The notes beneath the pieces are model-generated. The model was not told the DNA's origin. It saw only the letters and a list, made by a program, of their open reading frames with translations, and made no database searches. A stretch of DNA of 64,000 nt, taken from positions 1-64,000 of the forward strand of contig CAZTDN010000015.1 of NCBI GenBank assembly GCA_964611895.1, given 5' to 3'. This stretch comes from JAIEOG01 sp964611895 (GTDB lineage Bacteria > Bdellovibrionota > FAC87 > UBA2466). This document shows, piece by piece, positions 8,331-16,477 of the stretch. Both the position numbers and the translations under genes were made by a program. The number at the start of each line of letters is the position of its first letter. Position 1 is the first letter of the stretch.

Positions 8331-9615
8331 GGGTCTCACTAAGATTCCGGAGCTTCGGCGCCGGATCCTTTTCACCATCGGAATGTTAGCGATCTACCGG
8401 ATCGGGTGTCACATCCCCGTTCCCGGTGTGAACACAGAGACGCTTTCAAAGTTTTTCCAGAGTAAACAGAACACCCTTTTTGGGATGTTGAACATGTTCT
8501 CCGGCCAAGCCTTGGAGAACGCGTCTATCTTCGCGCTGGGCATCATGCCCTACATTAGCGCGTCGATTATTTTTCAGCTTCTCACTTCAGTGTGGCCCCA
8601 TCTACACGCTCTTTCCAAAGAAGGCGAAATGGGACGGCGAAAGATCAACCAATACACGCGGTATGCCACGGTTGTTTTAGCAATGTTCCAAGGTTTCACC
8701 ATTGCGTCTGCTTTGACCAACGCTGACGCAAACTTCGTCTTGCCCGGGGGTCTTCCCTTTAAGTTTGTCTCCGTAATCACTTTGGCCGCTGGAACGGCTT
8801 TTATCATGTGGCTCGGTGAACAAATCACAGAGCGGGGCATTGGGAACGGCACGTCCCTCATCATCTTCTCCGGCATTGCAGCTGGAATCCCCTTAAATGC
8901 ACAGCACACTTTTCAGATGGTAAAAGACGGTCAGCTCTCCCCACTGATTCTAATTGCTCTAGCGGGCTTCATGGTCGTGGTTGTCGGCGTTATTATTTTC
9001 TTGGAACAAGGGCAGCGTCGCCTGCCAATTCAATATGCCAAACGACAGGTGGGTCGCCGGCTTTACGGGGGGCAATCTGCGCATTTACCCCTGAAGATCA
9101 ATACCAGCGGTGTCATCCCGCCGATCTTCGCCTCTTCACTGCTCATGGCGCCGATGACTATCATCGCCTTTTTACCTGCAAACCCGATTACCGATGCCAT
9201 TCGGGATACTATTCAACGAGGCGGCACGGTCTACTACTTGATGTATACCGGGCTAATTGTGTTTTTCTGTTTCTTCTATACGGCGGTAGTTTTTAACCCC
9301 GAGGATGTAGCGGAGAATCTCAAGAAGTACGGCGGTTACATTCCAGGTATTCGCCCCGGGAAAAACACGGCGGATTATATCGACCGCGTACTATCCCGAA
9401 TCACAGTGGGCGGCGCTCTGTACATCACGTTGGTGTGTTTGTTGCCTGATTTTTTGATCCAATACTTTAAAGTCTCGTTCTTCTTTGGCGGTACCACGCT
9501 TCTCATTCTGGTAGGGGTCGCTCTCGACACCGTAGCGCAGATCCAAACCTTCTTGCTTACCCGCGACTATGAAGGCTTTATGAAGAATGCAAAGCTTCGG
9601 GGCCGGCGGGGGTAG
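8317..9615 (+). CDS. secY: preprotein translocase channel subunit SecY
   Basis: A 432-residue, ten-helix membrane protein. Marks are GCHIPVPGVN after TM1, the plug region, FALGIMPYISASIIFQLL in TM2, and ITERGIGNGTSLIIFSGI in TM4. The cytoplasmic loop PDDVAENLKKYGG-type block is present as EDVAENLKKYGGYIPGIRPG. I prefer the TTG at 8317, six bases after AGAGGAGA. A GTG at 8263 is also in frame and would add 18 basic residues. It forms the inner-membrane channel with SecE/SecG. The start inside rplO suggests coupled translation. Confidence 0.96.
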   Translation: MAAVEGLTKIPELRRRILFTIGMLAIYRIGCHIPVPGVNTETLSKFFQSKQNTLFGMLNMFSGQALENASIFALGIMPYISASIIFQLLTSVWPHLHALSKEGEMGRRKINQYTRYATVVLAMFQGFTIASALTNADANFVLPGGLPFKFVSVITLAAGTAFIMWLGEQITERGIGNGTSLIIFSGIAAGIPLNAQHTFQMVKDGQLSPLILIALAGFMVVVVGVIIFLEQGQRRLPIQYAKRQVGRRLYGGQSAHLPLKINTSGVIPPIFASSLLMAPMTIIAFLPANPITDAIRDTIQRGGTVYYLMYTGLIVFFCFFYTAVVFNPEDVAENLKKYGGYIPGIRPGKNTADYIDRVLSRITVGGALYITLVCLLPDFLIQYFKVSFFFGGTTLLILVGVALDTVAQIQTFLLTRDYEGFMKNAKLRGRRG

Positions 9616-9621
9616 CTGACT

Positions 9622-10257
9622 GTGGATATCACGGTATTTTTGGGCGCACCTGGTTCTGGCAAAGGTACCCAGGCCAAAATTCTGGCCAAAGACCGTGGCT
9701 ACCAACACCTTTCGACTGGCGATATTCTCCGCGCAGCTATTGCCGCTCAGACGAGCGTGGGACTCAAAGCCAAGAAATTTCTCGATGAGGGAAATCTCGT
9801 TCCCGATGATGTCATGATTGAGCTCATCGATAAGACTTTGGGGGATCTTCCAGGGTCCTCCAAGATTTTGCTAGACGGTTTTCCAAGAACCGTAGCTCAA
9901 GCCAATGCACTCGATGCTTCCACCCGCACACGAGTCACTCGTTCCATTTTTTTTGAGGTTCCTTCGAACCTGTTAATGGAGCGGCTAACGGGGCGCCGCA
10001 TCTGCTCTAAGTGCGGCCAGCCTTTTCACGTTGTTTTTCGCCCTCCTGCGCAAAATGGCGTCTGCGACGTTTGCCAGGGACCTTTGCTCCAGCGGCCCGA
10101 CGACACTGAGTCTGTCGTCAAAAGACGGCTTGAGGTTTTTGAAGAGCAAAACCAACCCTTGCTAAACTTTTACCAGAATACGCAGCGGCTCCAAAAACTG
10201 AACGCCAACGTTCCCGTCGACACTTTGCAAACTGAGCTCGTGAAAGCGCTTCATTAA
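9622..10257 (+). CDS. adk: adenylate kinase
   Basis: A 211-residue kinase (ATP + AMP to 2 ADP). The P-loop is GAPGSGKGTQA (residues 8-18), followed by the AMP-binding HLSTGDILRAAI and LLDGFPRT motifs. The LID keeps a four-cysteine zinc site (CSKCG and CDVCQG), as in many Gram-positive and deltaproteobacterial enzymes. GTG start; the TAA abuts the ATG of map directly. The secY-adk-map order is common. Confidence 0.96.
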   Translation: MDITVFLGAPGSGKGTQAKILAKDRGYQHLSTGDILRAAIAAQTSVGLKAKKFLDEGNLVPDDVMIELIDKTLGDLPGSSKILLDGFPRTVAQANALDASTRTRVTRSIFFEVPSNLLMERLTGRRICSKCGQPFHVVFRPPAQNGVCDVCQGPLLQRPDDTESVVKRRLEVFEEQNQPLLNFYQNTQRLQKLNANVPVDTLQTELVKALH

Positions 10258-11055
10258 ATGGTGACCGTTAAATCAAATCGCGAACTCGATATCATGCGCC
10301 AGGCAGGCAAGCTGGTCTCGGAAGTTCTTCAAGAAGTCGCAGCACTCGTAAAACCTGGAGTCACGCTGGCAGAACTCGACCAAGCGGCAGAAGAACTGAC
10401 TCTGGCTCGTGGAGCGAAACCCGCATTCAAGGGCTACCTGGGTTACAAACACACTCTTTGTACCTCCGTGAACGAGCAAGTCGTTCATGGTGTGCCCACA
10501 AACCGCGCTTTAGTAGAAGGCGACATTATCGGGCTGGACTACGGTTTGGTTTTCAATGGCTTTTATGGAGACAGCGCCGTGACGGTTCCGGTTGGAGCTA
10601 TTTCTGCAAACCGTGCTCGCCTGATGAAAGCCACCCGGGATTCCCTATATGCAGCCATTGAAGCTTCTCGCGAGGGAAATTCTCTGAAAGATATTGCGCG
10701 TGCAGTCGAAGAAACCGTCAGACCCTTTGGCTATGGAATCGTCCGAGAGTTTGTCGGCCATGGAATCGGGCAAAAGCTGCATGAAGATCCCCAGATCCCC
10801 AATTATACTGCCGGTGCCTCTAATCTGAAGCTACGTAAAGGCATGACGATTTGTATTGAACCCATGATCAATGAAGGCGTTTCCTCCGTAAAAGTCTTGG
10901 GAGACCGGTGGACTGCGGTTACAACCGACGGAAAAATGTCTGCTCATTTTGAGCACACTCTGGCGATTACAGAGGGACCGGCAGAAGTTCTCACAGAGTG
11001 GACAGTTTCCCGCTTTGACTCGATTTTGGGTTCTTTGAAAATAACCGGCGAATAA
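10258..11055 (+). CDS. map: methionine aminopeptidase, type I
   Basis: A 265-residue cytoplasmic metalloprotease that removes N-terminal methionine. The five metal ligands are visible: two Asp (GLDYG, FYGDSA), His (GHGIGQ), Glu (CIEPM) and Glu (HFEHT). An additional catalytic His is in VNEQVVHGVP. It ends with a short tail (about 15 residues) beyond the usual C terminus. Starts immediately after the adk stop. Confidence 0.96.
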   Translation: MVTVKSNRELDIMRQAGKLVSEVLQEVAALVKPGVTLAELDQAAEELTLARGAKPAFKGYLGYKHTLCTSVNEQVVHGVPTNRALVEGDIIGLDYGLVFNGFYGDSAVTVPVGAISANRARLMKATRDSLYAAIEASREGNSLKDIARAVEETVRPFGYGIVREFVGHGIGQKLHEDPQIPNYTAGASNLKLRKGMTICIEPMINEGVSSVKVLGDRWTAVTTDGKMSAHFEHTLAITEGPAEVLTEWTVSRFDSILGSLKITGE

Positions 11056-11078
11056 CCAGGCAAAGGACGAGAAACGGG

Positions 11079-11297
11079 ATGCCAAAAGAGGAACTGATTG
11101 AAGTCGAAGGGGTGGTGAGGGAACTCCTCCCCAATGCGATGTTCCGAGTCGAAATAGCCAATGGGAAAGTAGTTTTAGCCCATATTTCTGGGAAGATGCG
11201 CATGCACTACATCCGCATCTTGGTAGGCGATAAAGTGACGGTTCAACTCTCACCTTACGATCTCACCCGCGGACGCATTACCTACAGGGCTAAGTAG
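11079..11297 (+). CDS. infA: translation initiation factor IF-1
   Basis: A 72-residue single OB-fold protein starting MPKEELIEVEGVVRELLPNAMFRVEI and containing GKMRMHYIRILVGDKV. These are the IF-1 signatures. It occupies the A site during initiation. Followed by a 96-base gap carrying a probable promoter. Confidence 0.96.
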   Translation: MPKEELIEVEGVVRELLPNAMFRVEIANGKVVLAHISGKMRMHYIRILVGDKVTVQLSPYDLTRGRITYRAK

Positions 11298-11329
11298 GCT
11301 TTTACAGAGGTGGAATTTGATTTGCTTAA

Positions 11330-11359
11330 TTGACAACTTGGGACGAAGTCGCCTAAATA
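11330..11359 (+). promoter_or_regulatory. probable sigma-70 promoter for the alpha operon, with inverted repeat
   Basis: In the 96-base gap between infA and rpmJ, TTGACA (11330-11335) and TAAATA (11354-11359) are spaced 18 bases apart, giving a transcript starting near 11366. The sequence ACGAAG at 11343-11348 is mirrored by CTTCGT at 11364-11369, an inverted repeat spanning the -10 region. The repeat could be an operator or leader hairpin for rpmJ-rpsM-rpsK-rpsD-rpoA-rplQ. The promoter match is good; the role of the repeat is a guess. Confidence 0.55.
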
Positions 11360-11393
11360 GGACCTTCGTTCAATTTAAGGGTGAGAAAAAGTC

Positions 11394-11507
11394 GTGAAAG
11401 TCAGGGCTTCGGTAAAGAAAATCTGCAATAAATGCAAGGTCTTACGGCGGAGCGGCGTTGTCCGAGTCGTCTGCGAAGATCCGCGTCATAAACAGAGGCA
11501 GGGATAA
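11394..11507 (+). CDS. rpmJ: 50S ribosomal protein L36, zinc-binding type
   Basis: A 37-residue protein from a GTG start, reading MKVRASVKKICNKCKVLRRSG and ending RHKQRQG. The CxxC pair, the single Cys of VVCEDPRH and the final His form the zinc knuckle of the C+ L36 family. It sits in the conserved infA-rpmJ-rpsM position, three bases before rpsM. It is too short for most gene callers. Confidence 0.95.
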   Translation: MKVRASVKKICNKCKVLRRSGVVRVVCEDPRHKQRQG

Positions 11508-11510
11508 GCA

Positions 11511-11894
11511 GTGGCACGTGTTGCAGGGATAGATCTCCCAAGAAACAAAAGAATTGAAGTGGCTTTGACGTATGTCTATGGAATTGGTCGCAATTTATCG
11601 ACCCGAATCCTTAAGGCAGCCAACGTCGATCCCAACATTAAAACCGACGTAATTTCGGAAGATGACCTCGGAAAAATCCGTGAGTTTATCGATAAAAGTT
11701 TTGATGTCGAAGGTGAACTTCGCCGCGTTGTGGGAATGAATATTAAACGCTTGATGGATTTGGGGACCTATCGTGGTCTCCGCCATCGTAAAGGTCTGCC
11801 GGTGCGCGGTCAGCGCACACATACCAACTCGCGCACACGTAAAGGCCCTCGCAAGACGGTTGCCGTGCGCAAGCAGCTTAAAGTGATGAAGTAA
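11511..11894 (+). CDS. rpsM: 30S ribosomal protein S13
   Basis: A 127-residue S13 from a GTG start: MARVAGIDLPRNKRIEVALTYVYGIG. The C-terminal basic tail has the RGLRHRKGLPVRGQRTHTNSRTRKG signature. S13 makes intersubunit bridges in the 30S head. Confidence 0.97.
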   Translation: MARVAGIDLPRNKRIEVALTYVYGIGRNLSTRILKAANVDPNIKTDVISEDDLGKIREFIDKSFDVEGELRRVVGMNIKRLMDLGTYRGLRHRKGLPVRGQRTHTNSRTRKGPRKTVAVRKQLKVMK

Positions 11895-11909
11895 GCAGAG
11901 GACAGCATT

Positions 11910-12356
11910 GTGAGCACTGAAAATACAGCTCCCGAAACAGCCGAAAAACCCGTTGAAGCGGCTAAGGAAGGCCCGAAAGAGCCAGCCAAGAAAAAGCGCG
12001 GACGTCGAGAGATTCCGAACGCCTTGGCTTACATCCAAAGCTCTTTCAACAACACCATTGTCACGATCACCGACCCGACGGGCGGAGTGATCTGCTGGTC
12101 TTCGGCTGGCAAAAAGGGTTTCAAGGGCGCACGGAAAAGCACCCCCTTTGCAGCTCAAGTCGCCGCTGAAGATGCCGCCCGAATGGCGGTAGATAACGGC
12201 GTGCGTTCTCTTTCTGTTTTTGTTAACGGACCTGGCGCTGGCCGAGAAACGGCTTTGCGTGGACTCCAGGTCGCGGGGTTGAAAATCAGCTTGATTCGAG
12301 ACATTACCCCCATTCCACACAATGGTTGCCGTCCGCCTAAGCGTCGGCGTGTTTAG
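11910..12356 (+). CDS. rpsK: 30S ribosomal protein S11 with N-terminal extension
   Basis: A 148-residue S11 (family usually near 129). The S11 core begins around residue 36 (IPNALAYIQSSFNNTIVTITD) and ends with the conserved DITPIPHNGCRPPKRRRV. The N-terminal 30 or so residues are an Ala/Glu/Lys/Pro-rich, probably disordered extension. GTG start with an AGAGGA site. Confidence 0.96.
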   Translation: MSTENTAPETAEKPVEAAKEGPKEPAKKKRGRREIPNALAYIQSSFNNTIVTITDPTGGVICWSSAGKKGFKGARKSTPFAAQVAAEDAARMAVDNGVRSLSVFVNGPGAGRETALRGLQVAGLKISLIRDITPIPHNGCRPPKRRRV

Positions 12357-12375
12357 TTAGTTAGGAGCATTAGTC

Positions 12376-13002
12376 TTGGCACGATCCACTTCTTCTGTTT
12401 GCAAAAGCTGCCGTCGGGAAAACATGAAGCTCTTCCTAAAGGGAGAGCGGTGCTTGACCGACAAATGTGCATTTGAGCGCCGTTCTTACCCGCCAGGGCA
12501 ACACGGCCAACGACGCACCAAACTTTCAGATTACGGCCTGCAGCTTCGAGAAAAACAAAAGCTCAAGCGTGTGTACGGTGTGCTGGAGCGCCAGTTCCGT
12601 CGTTACTTCGGAATCGCAAACCGCAAACGCGGAGCTACCGGGCATATGCTGCTTCGAACCCTGGAAACCCGCTTGGATAACGCCGTTTATCGAATGGGTT
12701 TTGGCGATAGCCGCAAAGAAGCAAGACAGCTCGTTTTGCATTCACACTTTCTGGTGAATTCGAAACCGGTAAACGTTTCCAACGTCATTCTGAAAGTGGG
12801 CGATGAAATCTCGGTTCGCCCAAAAAGCCAAAAGGCTGTTCCTATTCTTCGCTCCATAGAGAATGCAAAAAAACGAGAGATCCCAGATTGGTTGGAAGTC
12901 AACGCAGCTGAATTTAAAGGGAAGGTAAAGTACCTCCCTGAGCGCAATCACGTTACTTTGCCGCTCGAAGAGAACTTAGTAGTCGAATTGTATTCGAGAT
13001 AA
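12376..13002 (+). CDS. rpsD: 30S ribosomal protein S4
   Basis: A 208-residue S4 from a TTG start preceded by TTAGGAG. The N-terminal zinc-knuckle cysteines are kept (CKSC and CLTDKC). The S4 RNA-binding domain (about residues 95-160) contains TRLDNAVYRMGFGDSRKEARQLV. S4 is a primary 16S assembly protein and the alpha-operon repressor in E. coli. Confidence 0.96.
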   Translation: MARSTSSVCKSCRRENMKLFLKGERCLTDKCAFERRSYPPGQHGQRRTKLSDYGLQLREKQKLKRVYGVLERQFRRYFGIANRKRGATGHMLLRTLETRLDNAVYRMGFGDSRKEARQLVLHSHFLVNSKPVNVSNVILKVGDEISVRPKSQKAVPILRSIENAKKREIPDWLEVNAAEFKGKVKYLPERNHVTLPLEENLVVELYSR

Positions 13003-13017
13003 AAAAGGAAGAAACGA

Positions 13018-14058
13018 ATGGAGATATCACTCGCTCCCAAAAACTGGCGCAGCCTTATTAAACCAAAGGGGCTGGAAGTCGAGCGCGATTCTTTGACCGA
13101 TACCTACGGCCGCTTTATAGCGAAGCCTTTGGAGCGTGGGTTCGGCACTACGATTGGCAATAGCCTTCGTCGCATTTTGCTCTCGTCCCTTCAGGGCGTG
13201 GCCATTACAGCAGTCCGTATCGATGGTGTACTGCATGAGTTCTCGGCTCTTCCGGATGTTATTGAAGACACGGCCGACATCTTGCTGAACATGAAAGAAG
13301 TCCGATTCAAGCTCTACGTGGAAGGCCCCCGCACCGTCATCATCGAGAAAAGCGGCCCAGGGGTAGTCACCGCTGCAGACATTCAGGTAGACGATGCCGT
13401 TGAAATACTAAACCCAGAACAGCACATTGCCACCTTAGGCAAGGACGCTAAGTTCCGGGCCGAGCTCCGACTTGAGTATGGTAAAGGCTATGTCACAGCA
13501 GAAGCTCTCCGTCGGGAAGACCTCCCAGCGGGAGTCATCCCTTTGGACGCTCTCTTTTCACCTGTAAAGAAAGTGAACTACACCATTTCCCAGTCTCGTG
13601 TGGGCCAGCGTACTGACTACGATCGTTTGGAAATGGAAGTCTGGACTGACGGCTCTGTCCGCCCAGAAGATGCCGTAGCTTTCAGCTCCAAGATCTTGAA
13701 AGATCAGCTGAGCATATTCATCAATTTCGACGAGAGCCTGGAGCCAGAAGAGCCCGTTGCGGTCATTGAACAGGAAAAAATCAACGACAATCTGTATCGT
13801 ACCGTCGATGAACTCGAGCTCTCGGTTCGTTCTGCAAACTGCTTGCAGAATGCGGGTATCAAGTTCATTGGTGAATTGGTTCAGAAAACAGAAGCAGAGA
13901 TGCTCAAGACCAAAAACTTTGGTCGCAAGTCTCTGAACGAAATTAAAGAAATGCTTACCGAAATGGGATTGTCCTTCGGAATGAAGCTCGAAAGCTTTGA
14001 TCCAGAAACCTATTTCGCTAATAAAAAGAAAAAAGAAGGCCCTGAGAGCCTGAACTAG
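13018..14058 (+). CDS. rpoA: RNA polymerase alpha subunit
   Basis: A 346-residue alpha subunit. The N-terminal dimerisation domain has LERGFGTTIGNSLRRILLSSL (residues about 37-57) and the insert domain. A linker leads to the C-terminal domain with ELELSVRSANCLQNAGIKFIGEL and FGRKSLNEIKEML, which contacts UP elements and activators. It is preceded by an AAGGAAG site and followed by rplQ. Confidence 0.97.
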   Translation: MEISLAPKNWRSLIKPKGLEVERDSLTDTYGRFIAKPLERGFGTTIGNSLRRILLSSLQGVAITAVRIDGVLHEFSALPDVIEDTADILLNMKEVRFKLYVEGPRTVIIEKSGPGVVTAADIQVDDAVEILNPEQHIATLGKDAKFRAELRLEYGKGYVTAEALRREDLPAGVIPLDALFSPVKKVNYTISQSRVGQRTDYDRLEMEVWTDGSVRPEDAVAFSSKILKDQLSIFINFDESLEPEEPVAVIEQEKINDNLYRTVDELELSVRSANCLQNAGIKFIGELVQKTEAEMLKTKNFGRKSLNEIKEMLTEMGLSFGMKLESFDPETYFANKKKKEGPESLN

Positions 14059-14079
14059 AACGGCTCGGGTAGATAAGCA

Positions 14080-14634
14080 ATGAGACACTTAAAGACTGGT
14101 AGAAAACTCGGCGTTTCTGTTCCGCATCGAAAGGCGATGCTTCGCTCGCTGACTCTCGCTTTGATAGAACGGGATGCGATTCGTACCACCCCTGCTCGTG
14201 CTAAGGAGCTGCGTTGGTATGCGGACAGAGTGGTTACCCTGGCTAAGCGGGGAGATGTGCACTCGCGAAGGCAGATCGTAAAACTCTTGGGTTCTACGCA
14301 GACCTATTCGACAGGTGAAAACCGGGTTCGAAAAGTTCTCGATCGCCTTTACAGTTCCTTGGCTCCGCGTTTTAAGAACCGGCCAGGGGGTTACACCCAG
14401 CTGATTCGCTTGGCTCAGCGTCGATCGGGAGACAATGCGGAGCTTTGTGTGTTCCGGTATTTGCCGGACCCCGAGTCTGAAAAGGCTAGCAAAGGCGACA
14501 AAGGCTCGAAAAAAGCAAAAGCTGCTTCTGACAAGAAACCTGCAAAACAGGCAAAGGCAGCAGTAGCTGAAGACAAGCCGGCTAAAACGAAAGCCGCCCC
14601 AAAAGCGAAATCGAAAAAGTCTGCTGAAGAGTAA
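14080..14634 (+). CDS. rplQ: 50S ribosomal protein L17 with Lys/Ala-rich tail
   Basis: A 184-residue protein. The first 130 or so residues are L17 (MRHLKTGRKLGVSVPHRKAM start; GGYTQLIRLAQRRSGDNAELC). The remaining 50 or so are a low-complexity Lys/Ala/Pro tail not found in short L17s, probably rRNA-facing and disordered. Last gene of the ribosomal superoperon. Confidence 0.95.
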   Translation: MRHLKTGRKLGVSVPHRKAMLRSLTLALIERDAIRTTPARAKELRWYADRVVTLAKRGDVHSRRQIVKLLGSTQTYSTGENRVRKVLDRLYSSLAPRFKNRPGGYTQLIRLAQRRSGDNAELCVFRYLPDPESEKASKGDKGSKKAKAASDKKPAKQAKAAVAEDKPAKTKAAPKAKSKKSAEE

Positions 14635-14713
14635 GGGTTCCCCTATCGCAAAGCCAACCGAACAAACCCGAGCGCAACGCTTTCGGTTCGGGGGGTATTT
14701 TGCCGGCACCGCG

Positions 14714-15256
14714 TTGATCCTAGTGAGTCTGGCGGTGTTGCCACAGTTTTTTCAGAGAACTCGATTTTCTTTTACGGCAAGCCAGCTAGAACGCACACTG
14801 ACACCTGCCTTGGATGCTAACTGGATGCTACAGGATCTGGGAAGCAAGACTCTCAAAACTAGAAACCTTGCATCCATTGCTGAAGGAAACCCGGGAGGCG
14901 TGCTCGTTTGCTTCTGGGCCACCTGGTGCCCCCCTTGTTTGGAAGAACTCCCCTCCCTGGAAAACCTAAACCGTCAGCTAACTGCCCGAAAAAATCCTAA
15001 CCTTCCCAAGCTGGTACTCGTTTCGGTGGATGAATCACCAAGCGACGTCTTGAAACTTTTTTCAAATCTCGGGTTCCGCCCCACCTTTGTCTCTCTCTGG
15101 GACAAAGACGCCAAGTTTGCCACTAAATCCGGGAGCAACCGATTTCCAGAAACCGTCTGGATTGCACCAGATGGCACTGTGCGGCATAAATGGCTAGGAC
15201 CTCAAGACTGGCTCTCGGAACCGGTCCAAAAACTTTTGGGGGCTATGGTAAAATAA
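14714..15256 (+). CDS. membrane-anchored TlpA/ResA-like thioredoxin
   Basis: A thioredoxin-fold protein with the active site CFWATWCPPCLEELPSL (CPPC at about residues 75-78) and a conserved cis-Pro region (RFPETVWIAPDG). This is typical of periplasmic TlpA/ResA disulfide reductases. The start is uncertain. The TTG at 14714 is the first standard start codon, yet the frame is open back to 14567. The upstream residues RFRFGGYFAGTA complete a basic-then-hydrophobic membrane anchor, so the true start may be a CTG at 14621 or 14624 inside rplQ. A coiled-coil secreted protein follows four bases later. Confidence 0.8.
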   Translation: MILVSLAVLPQFFQRTRFSFTASQLERTLTPALDANWMLQDLGSKTLKTRNLASIAEGNPGGVLVCFWATWCPPCLEELPSLENLNRQLTARKNPNLPKLVLVSVDESPSDVLKLFSNLGFRPTFVSLWDKDAKFATKSGSNRFPETVWIAPDGTVRHKWLGPQDWLSEPVQKLLGAMVK

Positions 15257-15260
15257 AAGG

Positions 15261-15929
15261 ATGAAACCACTCCTTCTTGCGTTCCTAATGATAACCGGTA
15301 CCGCTTTGCCCTCTCCAAAGCCCGCCGAGGTAAATGCAACGCCAGAAAGCCTGGACTTTTTGAGTGAGAGTGAAACCCCTCAAAGCCCCGCTCTCAGTGC
15401 TACTGGCAAAAGGCGACTGAAAGAAAACCTCGAAATTCTCGACAATAACCTAAGAGATCTGCGCAAAAACCTGGCTGCGGCGGATAAAAATCTCGGCACC
15501 ATCCGAGCTGAACTCAAAGATTTGCAAACACTGGAAAAAGAGCACTTAGACCTCAAGAAAAAGTACCAGCAGTTTCAAGCAACGGCGGAACTCCAAATGA
15601 AAAAAAACCAAAAGGCTGGGAGAAACCTCGCCAAGTGGGAAGAATCCACTCACCCGCAAGCGAACGACCCACAGGCGAAAAATAAAGTTGAATCCGCAAA
15701 AACGGAACTACTAGAGCGAGAAGACTGGCAAAAAGACACCGAGAAAAAGCTCGCCCAAGTGAAATCGCTTCTAGCCGGCGTCGAAACAAATCTCGTCGAT
15801 ATCCGATCCCGAAAAAAACCACTCGAGCAGCAGCTCTCCGCTTGGAATTCTCGGCGTGACGAATACCGAAAACTGATTTCCGAGACCGAAACCCGCAAAA
15901 GCAAATGGCAGCGAGTTCTCGAACGCTAA
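15261..15929 (+). CDS. secreted coiled-coil protein of unknown function
   Basis: A 222-residue protein with a signal peptide (MKPLLLAFLMITGTALPSP). From about residue 50 to the end it is almost entirely predicted coiled coil, rich in Lys, Glu, Leu and Ala. No enzymatic motif is visible. It follows the TlpA-like gene by four bases and has AAAGG before its ATG, so the pair is probably one transcript. I do not recognise a family. Confidence 0.7.
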   Translation: MKPLLLAFLMITGTALPSPKPAEVNATPESLDFLSESETPQSPALSATGKRRLKENLEILDNNLRDLRKNLAAADKNLGTIRAELKDLQTLEKEHLDLKKKYQQFQATAELQMKKNQKAGRNLAKWEESTHPQANDPQAKNKVESAKTELLEREDWQKDTEKKLAQVKSLLAGVETNLVDIRSRKKPLEQQLSAWNSRRDEYRKLISETETRKSKWQRVLER

Positions 15930-15950
15930 AAGCTAGCCCCTAGTTACAAA

Positions 15951-16235
15951 TTAGTAGTGACAAGCGTAAGGGTTCATCGGAGAGCAAACTCCGTTTGGAT
16001 TATATGGGTACGGCTGCGGAACAGGGTAGTTCACAGGGTACTGTGGATATTGGGGATATTGCGGGTACTGCCCATAACCGGGGTATTGTGCCGGTAGCTG
16101 GGTTGGGTACGTGTTGGGTGGGTATTGGCCCACATAACCACAACCCGGAGTCTGGTATGCGTACGGTGTATTGCAGTTTGGACCGCAGGCCGACAACGCT
16201 AACAGGGCAACCAAAAATAAAAACGTTCTGCGCAT
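15951..16235 (-). CDS. small Tyr/Pro-rich lipoprotein
   Basis: A 94-residue protein starting MRRTFLFLVALLALSACGPN, with a clear lipobox (LSAC) and an AGGAG site just upstream of the ATG at 16235. The mature part is dominated by Tyr/Pro/Gln repeats, including four tandem YPQ or YPV units, and four or more cysteines. Such repeats suggest a surface-exposed, wall-associated or adhesive peptide, which is inference only. The frame is open further upstream, but that part lacks a signal sequence. Confidence 0.65.
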   Translation of the reverse strand: MRRTFLFLVALLALSACGPNCNTPYAYQTPGCGYVGQYPPNTYPTQLPAQYPGYGQYPQYPQYPQYPVNYPVPQPYPYNPNGVCSPMNPYACHY

Positions 16236-16477
16236 TACTCTCTCCTCAAAAACTCTCGAATGCTTACGCCCACACGAGCGCCATTCAACGTCGGGCGGCA
16301 TAAGAGCAATAGGAGTGCCAAACGCGGAAGTGCTTGGAGTCCACCTGGAATGGGCCACCACACACTGAAAGTGATCGACAACGGGACAAAAAAGGGCACC
16401 GCCATTCCACCCATGTTAAAATGGATCTGTACCCGCTACGAAAAAGCCCTTCTCAACCTTAATCTGGAAAAAATCCA

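Noticed and set aside
15995..16303. Plus-strand frame opposite the Tyr/Pro-rich lipoprotein
   Set aside because: Repeat-derived Gly-rich shadow; the minus strand has the lipobox and ribosome site.
16395..16408. A GGCAC-like element with 10-base spacing upstream of the lytic transglycosylase
   Set aside because: The -12 pair is CC instead of GC; sigma-54 tolerates this poorly, so it was not listed as a promoter.
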